Of a DNA stretch of 64,000 nt, positions 34,826 through 43,198 are shown one piece after another. The translations under genes and the position numbers were made by a program. The notes beneath the pieces are model-generated. The model ran no database searches and had not been told where the DNA came from. It saw only the letters and a program-made list of their open reading frames with translations. The DNA lies in the NCBI RefSeq assembly GCF_000022145.1, contig NC_011891.1:3578501-3642500 (forward strand), given 5' to 3'. The stretch's first letter is position 1. Every line of letters begins with the position of its first letter. The DNA comes from Anaeromyxobacter dehalogenans 2CP-1. GTDB lineage: Bacteria; Myxococcota; Myxococcia; Myxococcales; Anaeromyxobacteraceae.

Positions 34826-37800
34826 TCAGGGAGAGGTGACGGTGATGGAGACGGTGCCCGTCGCCGACTGGCCGTCGGTGTCGGTGACCTGGTACGTGAA
34901 CGCATCGGCGCCGGCATACGCGGCGTTGGGCGTGTAGGTGATGGTCCCGTCGGCGTTGGCGACCGCGGTCCCGTTCGCCGGCGCGCCCGGGATGACGGAG
35001 GCGACCCCGTCGACGACGGTGTCGTTCGCGAGGACGGCGATGATCGTCGGGGTGTCCACCGGCACCGGCGCCGCGTCGTCCACCGGCACGGGTGGGCCGT
35101 CGTCGACCGGCGAAACGGTGACCGACACCGCGGCGGACGCGACCTGCCCGTCCAGGTCGAACACCTGATAGGTGAACGCGTCGTCGCCGAACCAGTTCGC
35201 GGCCGGGGTGTAGAGGATGCTGCCGTCCGCCTGCACCGTGGCCGCTCCATGTGCGGGCGCGCCCAGGAGGCTCACCGTGGCGGGCGGGTCCGCCACGGTG
35301 TCGTTCGCGAGGACCGTCACCGCGGCCGGCGTGTCCTCCGCGGTCGTCGCCACATCCGCCACCGCTGCCGGCGCGCCGCTGTCCGCCGGCGTCACCGTCA
35401 CCGTCACGTCCGCCTGGGCGGCCTGCCCGTCGAGATCGGCCACCTGGTACGTGAACACGTCGGTGCCGTTCCAGCCCGCCGCGGGCGTGTAGGTCACGGT
35501 GCCGTCCGCGTTCGCCACCGCCGTGCCATGGACGGGCGCCGACGCGATCGTGACGGAGGGCGGGAGATCCAGGACGACGTCGTTCGCGAGCACCGGCACG
35601 ATGGCCGGGCTCCCCTCCGCCGTGCTCGCGGTGTCGGCGAGCGCGACGGGGGCGCCGCTGTCCACCGGCGTCACCGCCACGGTCACGTTCGCCGTGGCGG
35701 TCTGCCCGTCGAGGTCGGCGACCTGGTAGGTGAACGCGTCCGCGCCGTTCCAGCCCGAGGCCGGCGTGTACGTGATCGTCCCGTCGGCGTTCGCGATGGC
35801 GGTCCCGTACGTCGGAGGCGTCAGCACGGTCACGGTCGCGGGAAGATCGGCGATGGTGTCGTTCGCGAGCACCGCGACGAGGGTTGCGACGCCCTCCCCA
35901 GTGGTGATCGCGTCCGCCACCGCCACGGGCGCGCCGCTGTCCACCGGCGCGACCGTCACGTTCACCGTGGCCGAGGCGGTCTGACCGTCGAGGTCGGCCA
36001 CCTGGTAGGTGAACGCGTCGGAGCCGTTCCAGGTCGGCGCCGGCGTGTAGGTCACGGTTCCATCCGCGTTCGCCACCGCGGTCCCGTGCGCGGGCGCCGA
36101 CAGCACCGTCACCGTGGCCGGGAGGTCCTGCACGGTGTCGTTCGCCAGCACCGCGACCACCGCGGCGGTGCCCTCGGCCGTGGAGGCCGCGTCCGCCACC
36201 GCCACGGGCGCGCCGCTGTCCACGGCGGTGACCGTGATGGTCACGGTCGCGCTGGCGGTCTGCCCGTCGAGGTCGCCCACCTGGTACGTGAACGCGTCCG
36301 AACCGTTCCACCCCGGGGTCGGCGTGTACGTCACCGTGCCGTCGGCGTTCGCCACCGCGGTCCCGTGCGCCGGCGACGAGAGCACGGTGACCGTGGCCGG
36401 CGGATCCTGGACCGTGTCGTTCGCCAGCACGGCGACGGTGGTGGCGGTCCCCTCCAGCGTCGTCGCCGCATCCGCCACCGCCGCGGGCGCGCCGCTGTCC
36501 ACGGGCGCCACGGTGACGCTCACCGATGCGGACGAGGCCTGTCCGTCCGCGTCGGCCACCTGGTAGGTGAACGCGTCGGCGCCGTTCCACCCCGCAGCTG
36601 GCGTGTACGTCACCGTGCCGTCCACGTTCGCGACGGCGCTCCCGTGCGCCGGCGCAGCGATCACCGTCACGGTGGCCGGCCGGTCGAGCACGGTGTCGTT
36701 CGCGAGCACCGGCACCACCACGGCGGAGCCTTCCGGCGTCGACGCCGAGTCCGCCACGGCGACCGGCGCGCCGCTGTCGACGGCCGTGACCGTGATGCTC
36801 ACCGTCGCGCTGGCGGTCTGGCCGTCACCGTCGGTCACCTGGTAGGTGAAGGCGTCCGCGCCGTTGAACGCCGGGGCTGGCGTGTACGTGATGGTGTGGT
36901 CGGCGTTCACGACCGCCGTGCCGCCGGCCGGCCCGGCGGTCACCACGAGCGCGGAGACCCCGTCCACCACCGTGTCGTTGGCGAGGACGCCGATGACGAC
37001 CACGCCGCCCTCGGCGAGCGTCACCGCCTCGTCCACCGCCACCGGCGGCCCATCATCGACCGCGGTCACCGTGACCGAGGCCGTCGCGGTCGCGACCTGC
37101 CCGTCGTAGTCGCTCACCTGGTAGCTGAACGCGTCCGCGCCGAAGGCATTGGCGGACGGCGTGTACGTGATCGTCCCGTCGGCGTTCACCGTGGCGGTGC
37201 CCTTCCCCGGCGCGGTCGCGATGGCGACCGTGGCGGGCGGGTCCTGCACCGTGTCGTTGGCGAGCACGTTCACGGTGGTCGCGGTGTCCTCGAGCGTCGT
37301 CACCGCGTCGTCCACCGCCACCGGCGAGCCGCTGTCCACGGCCGTCACCGTCACCGACACGGTCGCCGAGCCGGTCTGGCCGTCGGAGTCGGTCACCTGG
37401 TACGTGAACGTGTCCGGGCCGAAGTAGCCAGGCGTAGGGGTGTAGGTGACGGTCCGGTCCGGGTTCAGCACGGCGGTGCCGTTCGCCGGGCCGGCGAGGA
37501 TCGTCAGGCCTGCCACGCCATCGGCCACGGTGTCGTTCGCGAGGACGTTCACCACCACGAACGAGCCCTCGGACACCGTCACCGAGTCGTCCATCGCCAC
37601 CGGGACGCGCATCGCGGCGGTGGTCAGGTCCCAGGTCAGCTGGACCGCCCCGGCCGTGGAGCAGTCCAGCGTGTACTGGCCCTGCAGGCGATCCTGCGAG
37701 ATCACCGAGCCGGCGGCGAGCGTCCGCTTGCAGGTCGGGTGGTAGATGCCGAGCGTGTCGAACTGGAGCGAGAGCAGCTCGTCGTACGCCGCGCCACCGG

Positions 37801-38632
37801 CGTAGCTGCACGAGAGCGGCCAGCGCGCGGTGATGCCGAAGCGGAACGCGCGCGATCCGAGCACCTCGGCGATGGTCGCGTCGAGCTCGAAGGCCGGGTC
37901 CGCCGCGGTGCAGGCGACGTCGGGGGCCGTCACGGTCGTGGAGTCGAGCGCGAGCGTCCCCCACTGCAGGAAGTAGGCGCCGCCCGCGTCCTCGGCCGCG
38001 TAGTTCAGCGCGAGGTTGCCGGTCGCGGTGTACGTCTTGCCGAGGGTCGAGTCGACGGTGACGACGCCGTCGAGGTCGCGCGTGGAGCTCCCGACGAGGC
38101 TCCAGTCGCTGAAGTGCAGCGAGGCGACCGTCACCGTGCCGGCGGCCAGATCACGGGCGACGTCGCGGTCGCGGTACCGCAGCCAGAAGCCCTGCCGCTC
38201 CTGGTACGCGACGGCGATGCCGTCGAGCGGCGCGCCCGGCGCCGCGGCCACGAACGTGAGGCTCACCGGGGCCGAGAAGGTCGTCCCCTCCGGGCCGAGG
38301 CGGTAGGCCTTGGCCGGATCGAGCGCGCCGGGGGCGGTGTTGGTGATCTCGTCGACGGTGAAGGCCACCGGCGACGCCACCGCGCCCGCGGGGATCGCGA
38401 TCGTGAGCAGGCCGTCCGGCGAGACGAGGGTCCCGCCCTGGGCGCCGATGGTCGCGGCGGAGGAGAGGCCGAGCACCCGCCCCTTGGGCGACGGCTGCGG
38501 GTAGCCCTTCCCGGAGGAGCTCGAGCCGCCGCCGCCGCCGCAGGCGAGGAGCAGCACCAGCGCGGCGGCGCCCGCCACCGGCGCGCCCGCGCGCCGAAGC
38601 CACGTCCCCGCTCGTCTCGCCGGCGCGCTCAT
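34826..38632 (-). CDS. lipoprotein with ten tandem Ig/cadherin-like repeats
   Basis: A 1268-residue predicted surface lipoprotein. The signal ends LVLLLACGGGGG (lipobox LLAC), followed by a Gly/Ser linker. Residues about 45-345 form an N-terminal region containing a ZU5-like stretch (GGTLVSPDGLLTIAIPAGAV). Residues about 347-1268 are ten repeats of 93 residues, each with xDxxxTxEGT, VLANDTV, GTAVANADGTVTYTP, GADAFTYQVADLDGQ and a VDSGAPVAV linker: the Big_9/cadherin-like fold used as extended stalks. No sorting signal or autotransporter domain is present. It is the last gene of the cytochrome operon, 13 bases after the OmcS-like gene, and may be a surface adhesin or spacer for the electron-transfer apparatus. 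Confidence 0.85.
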   Translation of the reverse strand: MSAPARRAGTWLRRAGAPVAGAAALVLLLACGGGGGSSSSGKGYPQPSPKGRVLGLSSAATIGAQGGTLVSPDGLLTIAIPAGAVASPVAFTVDEITNTAPGALDPAKAYRLGPEGTTFSAPVSLTFVAAAPGAPLDGIAVAYQERQGFWLRYRDRDVARDLAAGTVTVASLHFSDWSLVGSSTRDLDGVVTVDSTLGKTYTATGNLALNYAAEDAGGAYFLQWGTLALDSTTVTAPDVACTAADPAFELDATIAEVLGSRAFRFGITARWPLSCSYAGGAAYDELLSLQFDTLGIYHPTCKRTLAAGSVISQDRLQGQYTLDCSTAGAVQLTWDLTTAAMRVPVAMDDSVTVSEGSFVVVNVLANDTVADGVAGLTILAGPANGTAVLNPDRTVTYTPTPGYFGPDTFTYQVTDSDGQTGSATVSVTVTAVDSGSPVAVDDAVTTLEDTATTVNVLANDTVQDPPATVAIATAPGKGTATVNADGTITYTPSANAFGADAFSYQVSDYDGQVATATASVTVTAVDDGPPVAVDEAVTLAEGGVVVIGVLANDTVVDGVSALVVTAGPAGGTAVVNADHTITYTPAPAFNGADAFTYQVTDGDGQTASATVSITVTAVDSGAPVAVADSASTPEGSAVVVPVLANDTVLDRPATVTVIAAPAHGSAVANVDGTVTYTPAAGWNGADAFTYQVADADGQASSASVSVTVAPVDSGAPAAVADAATTLEGTATTVAVLANDTVQDPPATVTVLSSPAHGTAVANADGTVTYTPTPGWNGSDAFTYQVGDLDGQTASATVTITVTAVDSGAPVAVADAASTAEGTAAVVAVLANDTVQDLPATVTVLSAPAHGTAVANADGTVTYTPAPTWNGSDAFTYQVADLDGQTASATVNVTVAPVDSGAPVAVADAITTGEGVATLVAVLANDTIADLPATVTVLTPPTYGTAIANADGTITYTPASGWNGADAFTYQVADLDGQTATANVTVAVTPVDSGAPVALADTASTAEGSPAIVPVLANDVVLDLPPSVTIASAPVHGTAVANADGTVTYTPAAGWNGTDVFTYQVADLDGQAAQADVTVTVTPADSGAPAAVADVATTAEDTPAAVTVLANDTVADPPATVSLLGAPAHGAATVQADGSILYTPAANWFGDDAFTYQVFDLDGQVASAAVSVTVSPVDDGPPVPVDDAAPVPVDTPTIIAVLANDTVVDGVASVIPGAPANGTAVANADGTITYTPNAAYAGADAFTYQVTDTDGQSATGTVSITVTSP
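34829..37594 (-). repeat. ten tandem 279-bp coding repeats
   Basis: Ten consecutive 93-codon units encode the Ig/cadherin-like domains. Units 4 to 8 are the most alike (shared TVTVLSAPAHGTAVANADGT-type runs), suggesting recent duplication in the middle of the array; the outer units (1-3 and 9-10) are more diverged. Confidence 0.9.
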
Positions 38633-38645
38633 GCGATCCCCGCAC

Positions 38646-39929
38646 TCACTTTGCGTGACACTTGTTGCAGAGGCTGGTCTGGAAGCTGGCGAACGCGGTC
38701 GGCTCACGGTCGTACATCGCCCCGCGCGTCTCCGCCCGCGTGCGTCCCTGGGCCACCGCCGCCCGCCCGGCCTCCCCGATGGCGTCGATCCCCGGCCACT
38801 GCCCCCCAGCCACGACGTACTCGCTCTTCACGTTCCAGCGAAGCGACCCGTCCCACCCCGAGGCGTGCGCTCGATGGCAGGAGAGGCACATCACGTTCTC
38901 CTGCCCGCGCACCGGCCCCGTCCGCACCATGCCGTCGCTCGACGTGCTCGCCGCGAGCGTCGCCCGGTCGGCCGTCCCCTCCTCGTACGGCACCAGCGAC
39001 GTGTACGCGAGCGCGTAGCTCCCGCCGAGGTCACCGGTCTTCACGTAGGCGTTGTACACGTTGGCGAGCATCCCGAGCTTGGCGCTGCTGCCCGACGGGT
39101 GCATGAACTCCCCGGGACGCGTCGGGTTGGCGGGCGTGTGGATCGCGCCGTGGCAGTTGCCGCACCACTCGGACATGCCGCTGCCGTACGCCACCCGGAC
39201 GTCCGCGATCCGCTCCCCCTGGTTGTACGCCCCGGGTGCGAGCGCCACCGGCGGATCCGCCGAGAATGCGTTCACGCCGCCGAGCGTCCGCGGCTGGTAG
39301 CCGACGCCCGCCAGCATGCGATAGGTGCCGATGGCGGTGGTCTGGCTCGGCGTCGCGAACGCGGTGCGGTCGCCATACGAGCCGGATGCGACGATGGGCG
39401 CGCCGCCGGTGGCCACGACGCCGCCTTCCCGGACGCGGTACTTCCCGTGCGGATCGTGGCAGCTGATGCACGAGAGCTGGTTCGACGGATAGCTGCCCCC
39501 GGGCGCCGTGGGGTGCCTGGGATCGGCGAAGCGGCCGTAGTCGGCCGCGACCACGTTGTGGCCGTGGGCGTCGCCCGGGCTCGTCTCGAGCCCCGCCGTC
39601 CCGGCCCAGGACCACGACTTCGTGAGCCACGCGAAGTCGCCGCCCGGCGTCATGTTGAGCGGCGCGGCGCCGGGCTGGACCGAGAGCGAGAGGACGGAGT
39701 GCGGCGCGGAGGACACGCCCGCGTGGCAGAGGAGGCACGTGGAGCTCGCGTCGGCACCCTGGACCAGGGCCGAGCCCGAGGTCTTGGTCGCGCTGCCGTG
39801 CATCGTGTGGCAGCCCTCGCAGCGGGCGGCGCCGCCGGAATGGAACGCCAGGGCCGGCGCTGCCGCGAGCAGCGCGACCGCTGCGGCCGCGAGTCGACGA
39901 ACCCCTGGCACTCGCCTCGACGCTGACAC
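38646..39929 (-). CDS. omcS: OmcS-like hexaheme c-type cytochrome
   Basis: A 427-residue secreted cytochrome with a signal peptide ending near APALA and a mature start FHSGGAARCEGCHTMHG. Six CXXCH sites: CEGCH, CLLCH, CISCH, CGNCH, CLSCH, CNKCH. Spacing and surrounding blocks (MTPGGDFAW, GGSYPSNQLSCISCHDPHGK, GVGYQPRTLGG, YGSGMSEWCGNCHGAIH, YNAYVKTGDL, CLSCHRAHASGWD, terminal LCNKCHAK) follow Geobacter OmcS, the hexaheme protein that polymerises into extracellular heme filaments. Start is a GTG at 39929 after GAGGGATC. Encoded after the two NHL propellers. A second OmcS-like gene lies at 52648-53970. Confidence 0.9.
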   Translation of the reverse strand: MSASRRVPGVRRLAAAAVALLAAAPALAFHSGGAARCEGCHTMHGSATKTSGSALVQGADASSTCLLCHAGVSSAPHSVLSLSVQPGAAPLNMTPGGDFAWLTKSWSWAGTAGLETSPGDAHGHNVVAADYGRFADPRHPTAPGGSYPSNQLSCISCHDPHGKYRVREGGVVATGGAPIVASGSYGDRTAFATPSQTTAIGTYRMLAGVGYQPRTLGGVNAFSADPPVALAPGAYNQGERIADVRVAYGSGMSEWCGNCHGAIHTPANPTRPGEFMHPSGSSAKLGMLANVYNAYVKTGDLGGSYALAYTSLVPYEEGTADRATLAASTSSDGMVRTGPVRGQENVMCLSCHRAHASGWDGSLRWNVKSEYVVAGGQWPGIDAIGEAGRAAVAQGRTRAETRGAMYDREPTAFASFQTSLCNKCHAK

Positions 39930-40030
39930 GATCCCTCTGCCGCCGTCCTGCGGCTTCCTGTCCGACCATCGTTCGCCTGCGCCCCGCGACCGCGTGACGT
40001 CGCAGCGTTCCGCACCCATCGTCGCCGCGC

Positions 40031-40984
40031 TCAGCGGCCATGAACCAGGAACGCGCTGACGCCCCGGTTTCCTCCCTGCGATACGAAGAGCACGCCGTTG
40101 CCGACCGCCATCTCGCTCGGGATGACCAGCCCTGCCTCGCCGCCGCCGGACTCGCCGACGAACTCGAGATCGGGCCCGAACACCATCACCACGCGCCGGA
40201 GCTGGTCCGCCACGAAGACGGTGCCCTGTTCGTCCGCCACGATCGGCCCCACCACGTTGAACATGCCGGGGCGGCTTCCGCGCCGGCCGAAGACCCGGAG
40301 CGTCCCATCGGGCGCGAGGATGTACGCGTGGAACTCGGTGGGGATGGTGAACAGGACGTTGCCGCGCGGGTCCACGCTGAACCCGTGCATCTGGTTGCCG
40401 TCGGGCGCCGCGCCCCCCAGCGCCAGAGGCGCGAGGTCCACCGCGCGCACCGTGGCGCCCTTGAGATCGGTCACGAGCAGCTTGAGCCTGGACGTGTCGG
40501 CCAGATACACGAGCCCGTCCCGGTACGCGAGCCTGCTGGGCGCGAAGTCCCCCAGCGTCTTCGGCACCTCGAGCCGCAGCTCCCCGGTCTGCCTGCCCCG
40601 GAAGTCGGTCCGTAGCACGCGCGTGCCGTCGCGCTCGGACAGCAGCAGCAGGTCGCCGCTCTCGATCACCGCGACGCCCCGCACCCAGCCGAGCTGGCCC
40701 TCGTCGCCGAACCGGTAGACCTCGACGCCCGTCCGGTTGAAGACGCGCACCCCCTCGCCCGGGGCGATGACGTAGAGCTCGCGCCGCGCGGCGTCGTAGC
40801 CGAGCGTCGCCCAGCTCATGGCGATGGGCCCGTCCAGCGCCGCCACGTCGTAGAGGTACGCCAGCGACACGGGGCGCCGGGCGTCTCCCTCGCCGTGTGC
40901 GGCCTCCCCGGGCCGGGCCGCCCCGGGGAGCGCCAGCGCCAGCACTGCGACGATGACGGCGGTGCGGCCCACGCGCCTCCTCAC
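40031..40984 (-). CDS. secreted NHL beta-propeller protein
   Basis: A 317-residue exported protein: signal peptide RRRVGRTAVIVAVLALALPG to about residue 28, then six-bladed-type NHL repeats (GYDAARRELYVIAPGEGVRV, WVRGVAVIESGDLLLLSERD, LVYLADTSRLKLLVTDLKG, VFGRRGSRPGMFNVVGPIVA, MAVGNGVLFVSQGGNRGVS). No heme motif. The GTG start overlaps the previous stop (GTGA), so it is coupled to the upstream propeller. NHL propellers accompany surface cytochromes in Geobacter-type clusters and may cap or scaffold them. Confidence 0.83.
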   Translation of the reverse strand: MRRRVGRTAVIVAVLALALPGAARPGEAAHGEGDARRPVSLAYLYDVAALDGPIAMSWATLGYDAARRELYVIAPGEGVRVFNRTGVEVYRFGDEGQLGWVRGVAVIESGDLLLLSERDGTRVLRTDFRGRQTGELRLEVPKTLGDFAPSRLAYRDGLVYLADTSRLKLLVTDLKGATVRAVDLAPLALGGAAPDGNQMHGFSVDPRGNVLFTIPTEFHAYILAPDGTLRVFGRRGSRPGMFNVVGPIVADEQGTVFVADQLRRVVMVFGPDLEFVGESGGGEAGLVIPSEMAVGNGVLFVSQGGNRGVSAFLVHGR

Positions 40985-41883
40985 CGGCTGGTGTCGAACA
41001 CCTGGATGCGGTCGTTGCCGCGGTCGGCCACGAACACGGCCCCGTCCGGCGCGAAGCAGATCTGGGCCGGGTAGTAGACCAGGCCAGGGCTCCAGCCGAG
41101 CGCGAGCTGACGCCCCTGGAACGAGCCGTCCGCGGCGAGGATGGCGATCCCGCTGCCGTGCTGGTCCACCACGTACAGCTTGCCCTGGTGGAATGCCAGG
41201 TAGGTGGGGAAGCTCATCACGTCCTTGCGCGACTCGGTCAGGCGCTTGAACGCGGTGGCGCCCTTGTCGGCGCTCCAGATCGCGGCGCCTACCGCGTCCA
41301 CGGCGAAGATCGTGCCGGCTCCGTCCACCGCCACGTCGGTGAACTGCGCGCCGTCCCGGGGCAGCTCCAGCTGCCGCGTCACCTTGCCGGAGGGATCTGC
41401 CACGAGCACCCGGGGACCCAGGACGTCCAGCACGTACAGGTTGCCCGCGCCGTCCACCTTGAAGCTGCCCGGCAGCGCACCCGCCGGCGCGCCCTCCAGC
41501 CCGACGTTGCCGAGGAAGGCGCCCTTGGCGTCGAGCCGCACGATCTTGCGCAGCTTCTCGTCGAGGACCAGCACCTCGCCCTTGGGGTCGAGCTGCACGC
41601 GGTACGGGTACGGGACCTGGGCGAGCTTCACCTGCGTGCCGCCGGTCAGCGCACCGTCACGGTAGGTGTACAGCAGCAGCCGGGCGTTGCCGGTGTCGGC
41701 GACCACGACGGCACCGCTCGCGCCACAGGCCACGCCTTCTGGCCGGCGGAGCTGGGCTTCCTTCGGATCCGAGTAGACGGTGGACTGGTGGCGAAACGCC
41801 TGGGCGGCCGCGACGGCCGGCCCGAACGCCATCGCGAGCCCCAACACCGACTGGAACACGATCGCTCTCGACACGGGCGTCAC
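40981..41883 (-). CDS. secreted NHL beta-propeller protein
   Basis: A 300-residue exported protein with a signal peptide (SRAIVFQSVLGLAMAFGPAV to AQA) and NHL repeats: RRPEGVACGASGAVVVADTG, PYRVQLDPKGEVLVLDEKLR, FKVDGAGNLYVLDVLGPRVL, FTDVAVDGAGTIFAVD, PAQICFAPDGAVFVADRGND. No CXXCH. It is a paralogue of the next gene. The GTG at 41883 overlaps the 16-heme cytochrome stop (GTGA); a second GTG at 41874 is the alternative. Both starts indicate translation coupled to the cytochrome. Confidence 0.85.
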   Translation of the reverse strand: MTPVSRAIVFQSVLGLAMAFGPAVAAAQAFRHQSTVYSDPKEAQLRRPEGVACGASGAVVVADTGNARLLLYTYRDGALTGGTQVKLAQVPYPYRVQLDPKGEVLVLDEKLRKIVRLDAKGAFLGNVGLEGAPAGALPGSFKVDGAGNLYVLDVLGPRVLVADPSGKVTRQLELPRDGAQFTDVAVDGAGTIFAVDAVGAAIWSADKGATAFKRLTESRKDVMSFPTYLAFHQGKLYVVDQHGSGIAILAADGSFQGRQLALGWSPGLVYYPAQICFAPDGAVFVADRGNDRIQVFDTSR

Positions 41884-43190
41884 CTCTTGAACGACTCGTG
41901 GCACTTCGTGCACAGGTCGGTGGTCGTCGGGAACGGCAGCATCTGCGCGTACTCGGTCCCGTGAGCGCGGTGGCAGCTCAAGCAGTCCACCGTCCGGTTC
42001 GGGTTGCGCGGGTCCTTCACCTTCTCGCCGATCGGGTGGGACGAGTGGCGCTGCCAGTCGTGGCACTTGCCGCACATCTCGACCCGGTTGGCGCCGGTGA
42101 GCATGAGCGGCGAGTCGGACGAGTGGGGATCGTGGCACGCCCCGCACTCGCCGGCGCCCACCGGCTCGTGCTTCGCCGGCGAGAGCTTCTGCCGCTTGAT
42201 GGTGTCCGCGTGGCACTCGCCGCAGACCACCGTCAGGTTCGCGCGCGGCAGGCCCGCCTGCTTCGACGCGTGCGGCCCATGGCAGGTCAGGCAGGCGTCG
42301 CCCTCCAGCACCGGGCGGTGCACCCGCGCCTTGGCGGTGAACTCTCCGATCTTGGGGGTGTGGCAGAGCTTGCACAGCTCGACGCCCGCCTGCTTCGGCT
42401 TGAAGCGGTTGGGCGAGCCGGGCGGCTCGTGGCACTGCGAGCACTGCCCGCGCGCGACCGGCGGGTGGACGTGATCGTAGAGCATGCCCGGCTTGCTCGA
42501 GCCGTGCGGATCGTGGCAGGTCGTGCAGCGCGCCTTTCCCACCGGGTAGTTCATGTGCTTCTTGAGGAAGATGGCGCCGTCCGGGCGGTGACACCCGACG
42601 CAGAGGTCCGGCGCGTCCTTCTTGAGCAGGCTCGGCGAGGTCGCGGAGCCGTGGACGTCGTGGCAGGTGGCGCAGTCGTTCTCGACCGGCTTGTGCTTCA
42701 CCTTGGCCGCGACGATGCCGTCCACCAGCTTCTTGTGGCAGCCGGCGCAGAGCTCCGCGCCGCCCTTCAGCAGGTTGTTCTTGAAGTTGGAGGCGTGCGC
42801 GGCGTGGCAGCTCGCGCACTTGCCCTCGCTCACCGGCGCGTGGAGGCTCTTCGCCGAGGCGGGGACCATGCCGCCGTGGCAGCGGGCGCAGATCTGGCCG
42901 CCGGTGTCCGCGAGCAGCTTGCCGTGGTCCGAGGCGTGCGGGTTGTGGCAGCCGACGCAGTCGCGCGTCCGGACGGGCGTGTGCACCGACTTCTGCGCGA
43001 GCTTCTGCTCGAAGTCGGCGTGGCAGTCGAGGCAGAGCTTGCCCTCGGCGCCGGTCTTCAGGCGGTACGGGTTGCCCTGCTTCGGCGCGGCCGCGGCGGG
43101 CTGCGCCTTCGCCGGCGGCGCCTTGGGCGCGGCCAGCGCCGGGCCGGCCGCGGCGAGGAACACGAGGAGGAGAGCGGTTCGCGAGCGCAT
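41880..43190 (-). CDS. 16-heme doubled-CXXCH c-type cytochrome
   Basis: A 436-residue exported cytochrome (signal RSRTALLLVFLAAAGPALA) with 16 CXXCH motifs, spaced about every 25 residues in the doubled-CXXCH pattern CxxCHxPHxS...LCxxCH. Lys-rich linkers with conserved His (HKPV, HAPV, HRPV) supply distal ligands. After the signal a short Pro/Ala/Lys segment may act as spacer. No lipobox. Probably a periplasmic or surface electron carrier. It begins 8 bases after the 26-heme gene and its stop overlaps the NHL propeller start. Confidence 0.92.
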   Translation of the reverse strand: MRSRTALLLVFLAAAGPALAAPKAPPAKAQPAAAAPKQGNPYRLKTGAEGKLCLDCHADFEQKLAQKSVHTPVRTRDCVGCHNPHASDHGKLLADTGGQICARCHGGMVPASAKSLHAPVSEGKCASCHAAHASNFKNNLLKGGAELCAGCHKKLVDGIVAAKVKHKPVENDCATCHDVHGSATSPSLLKKDAPDLCVGCHRPDGAIFLKKHMNYPVGKARCTTCHDPHGSSKPGMLYDHVHPPVARGQCSQCHEPPGSPNRFKPKQAGVELCKLCHTPKIGEFTAKARVHRPVLEGDACLTCHGPHASKQAGLPRANLTVVCGECHADTIKRQKLSPAKHEPVGAGECGACHDPHSSDSPLMLTGANRVEMCGKCHDWQRHSSHPIGEKVKDPRNPNRTVDCLSCHRAHGTEYAQMLPFPTTTDLCTKCHESFKR

Positions 43191-43198
43191 GGGTCCTC

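Noticed and set aside
34829-37594. Regular repeats resembling a CRISPR or satellite array
   Set aside because: The unit is 279 bp and in frame, encoding protein domains; no short repeat-spacer structure.
34301-39106. Open frame of about 1600 codons on the plus strand opposite the repeat lipoprotein
   Set aside because: It is the antisense of the repeats, kept open by G+C-rich codons; composition is Arg/Gly/His-rich and domain-free beyond the truncated glycosyltransferase start.
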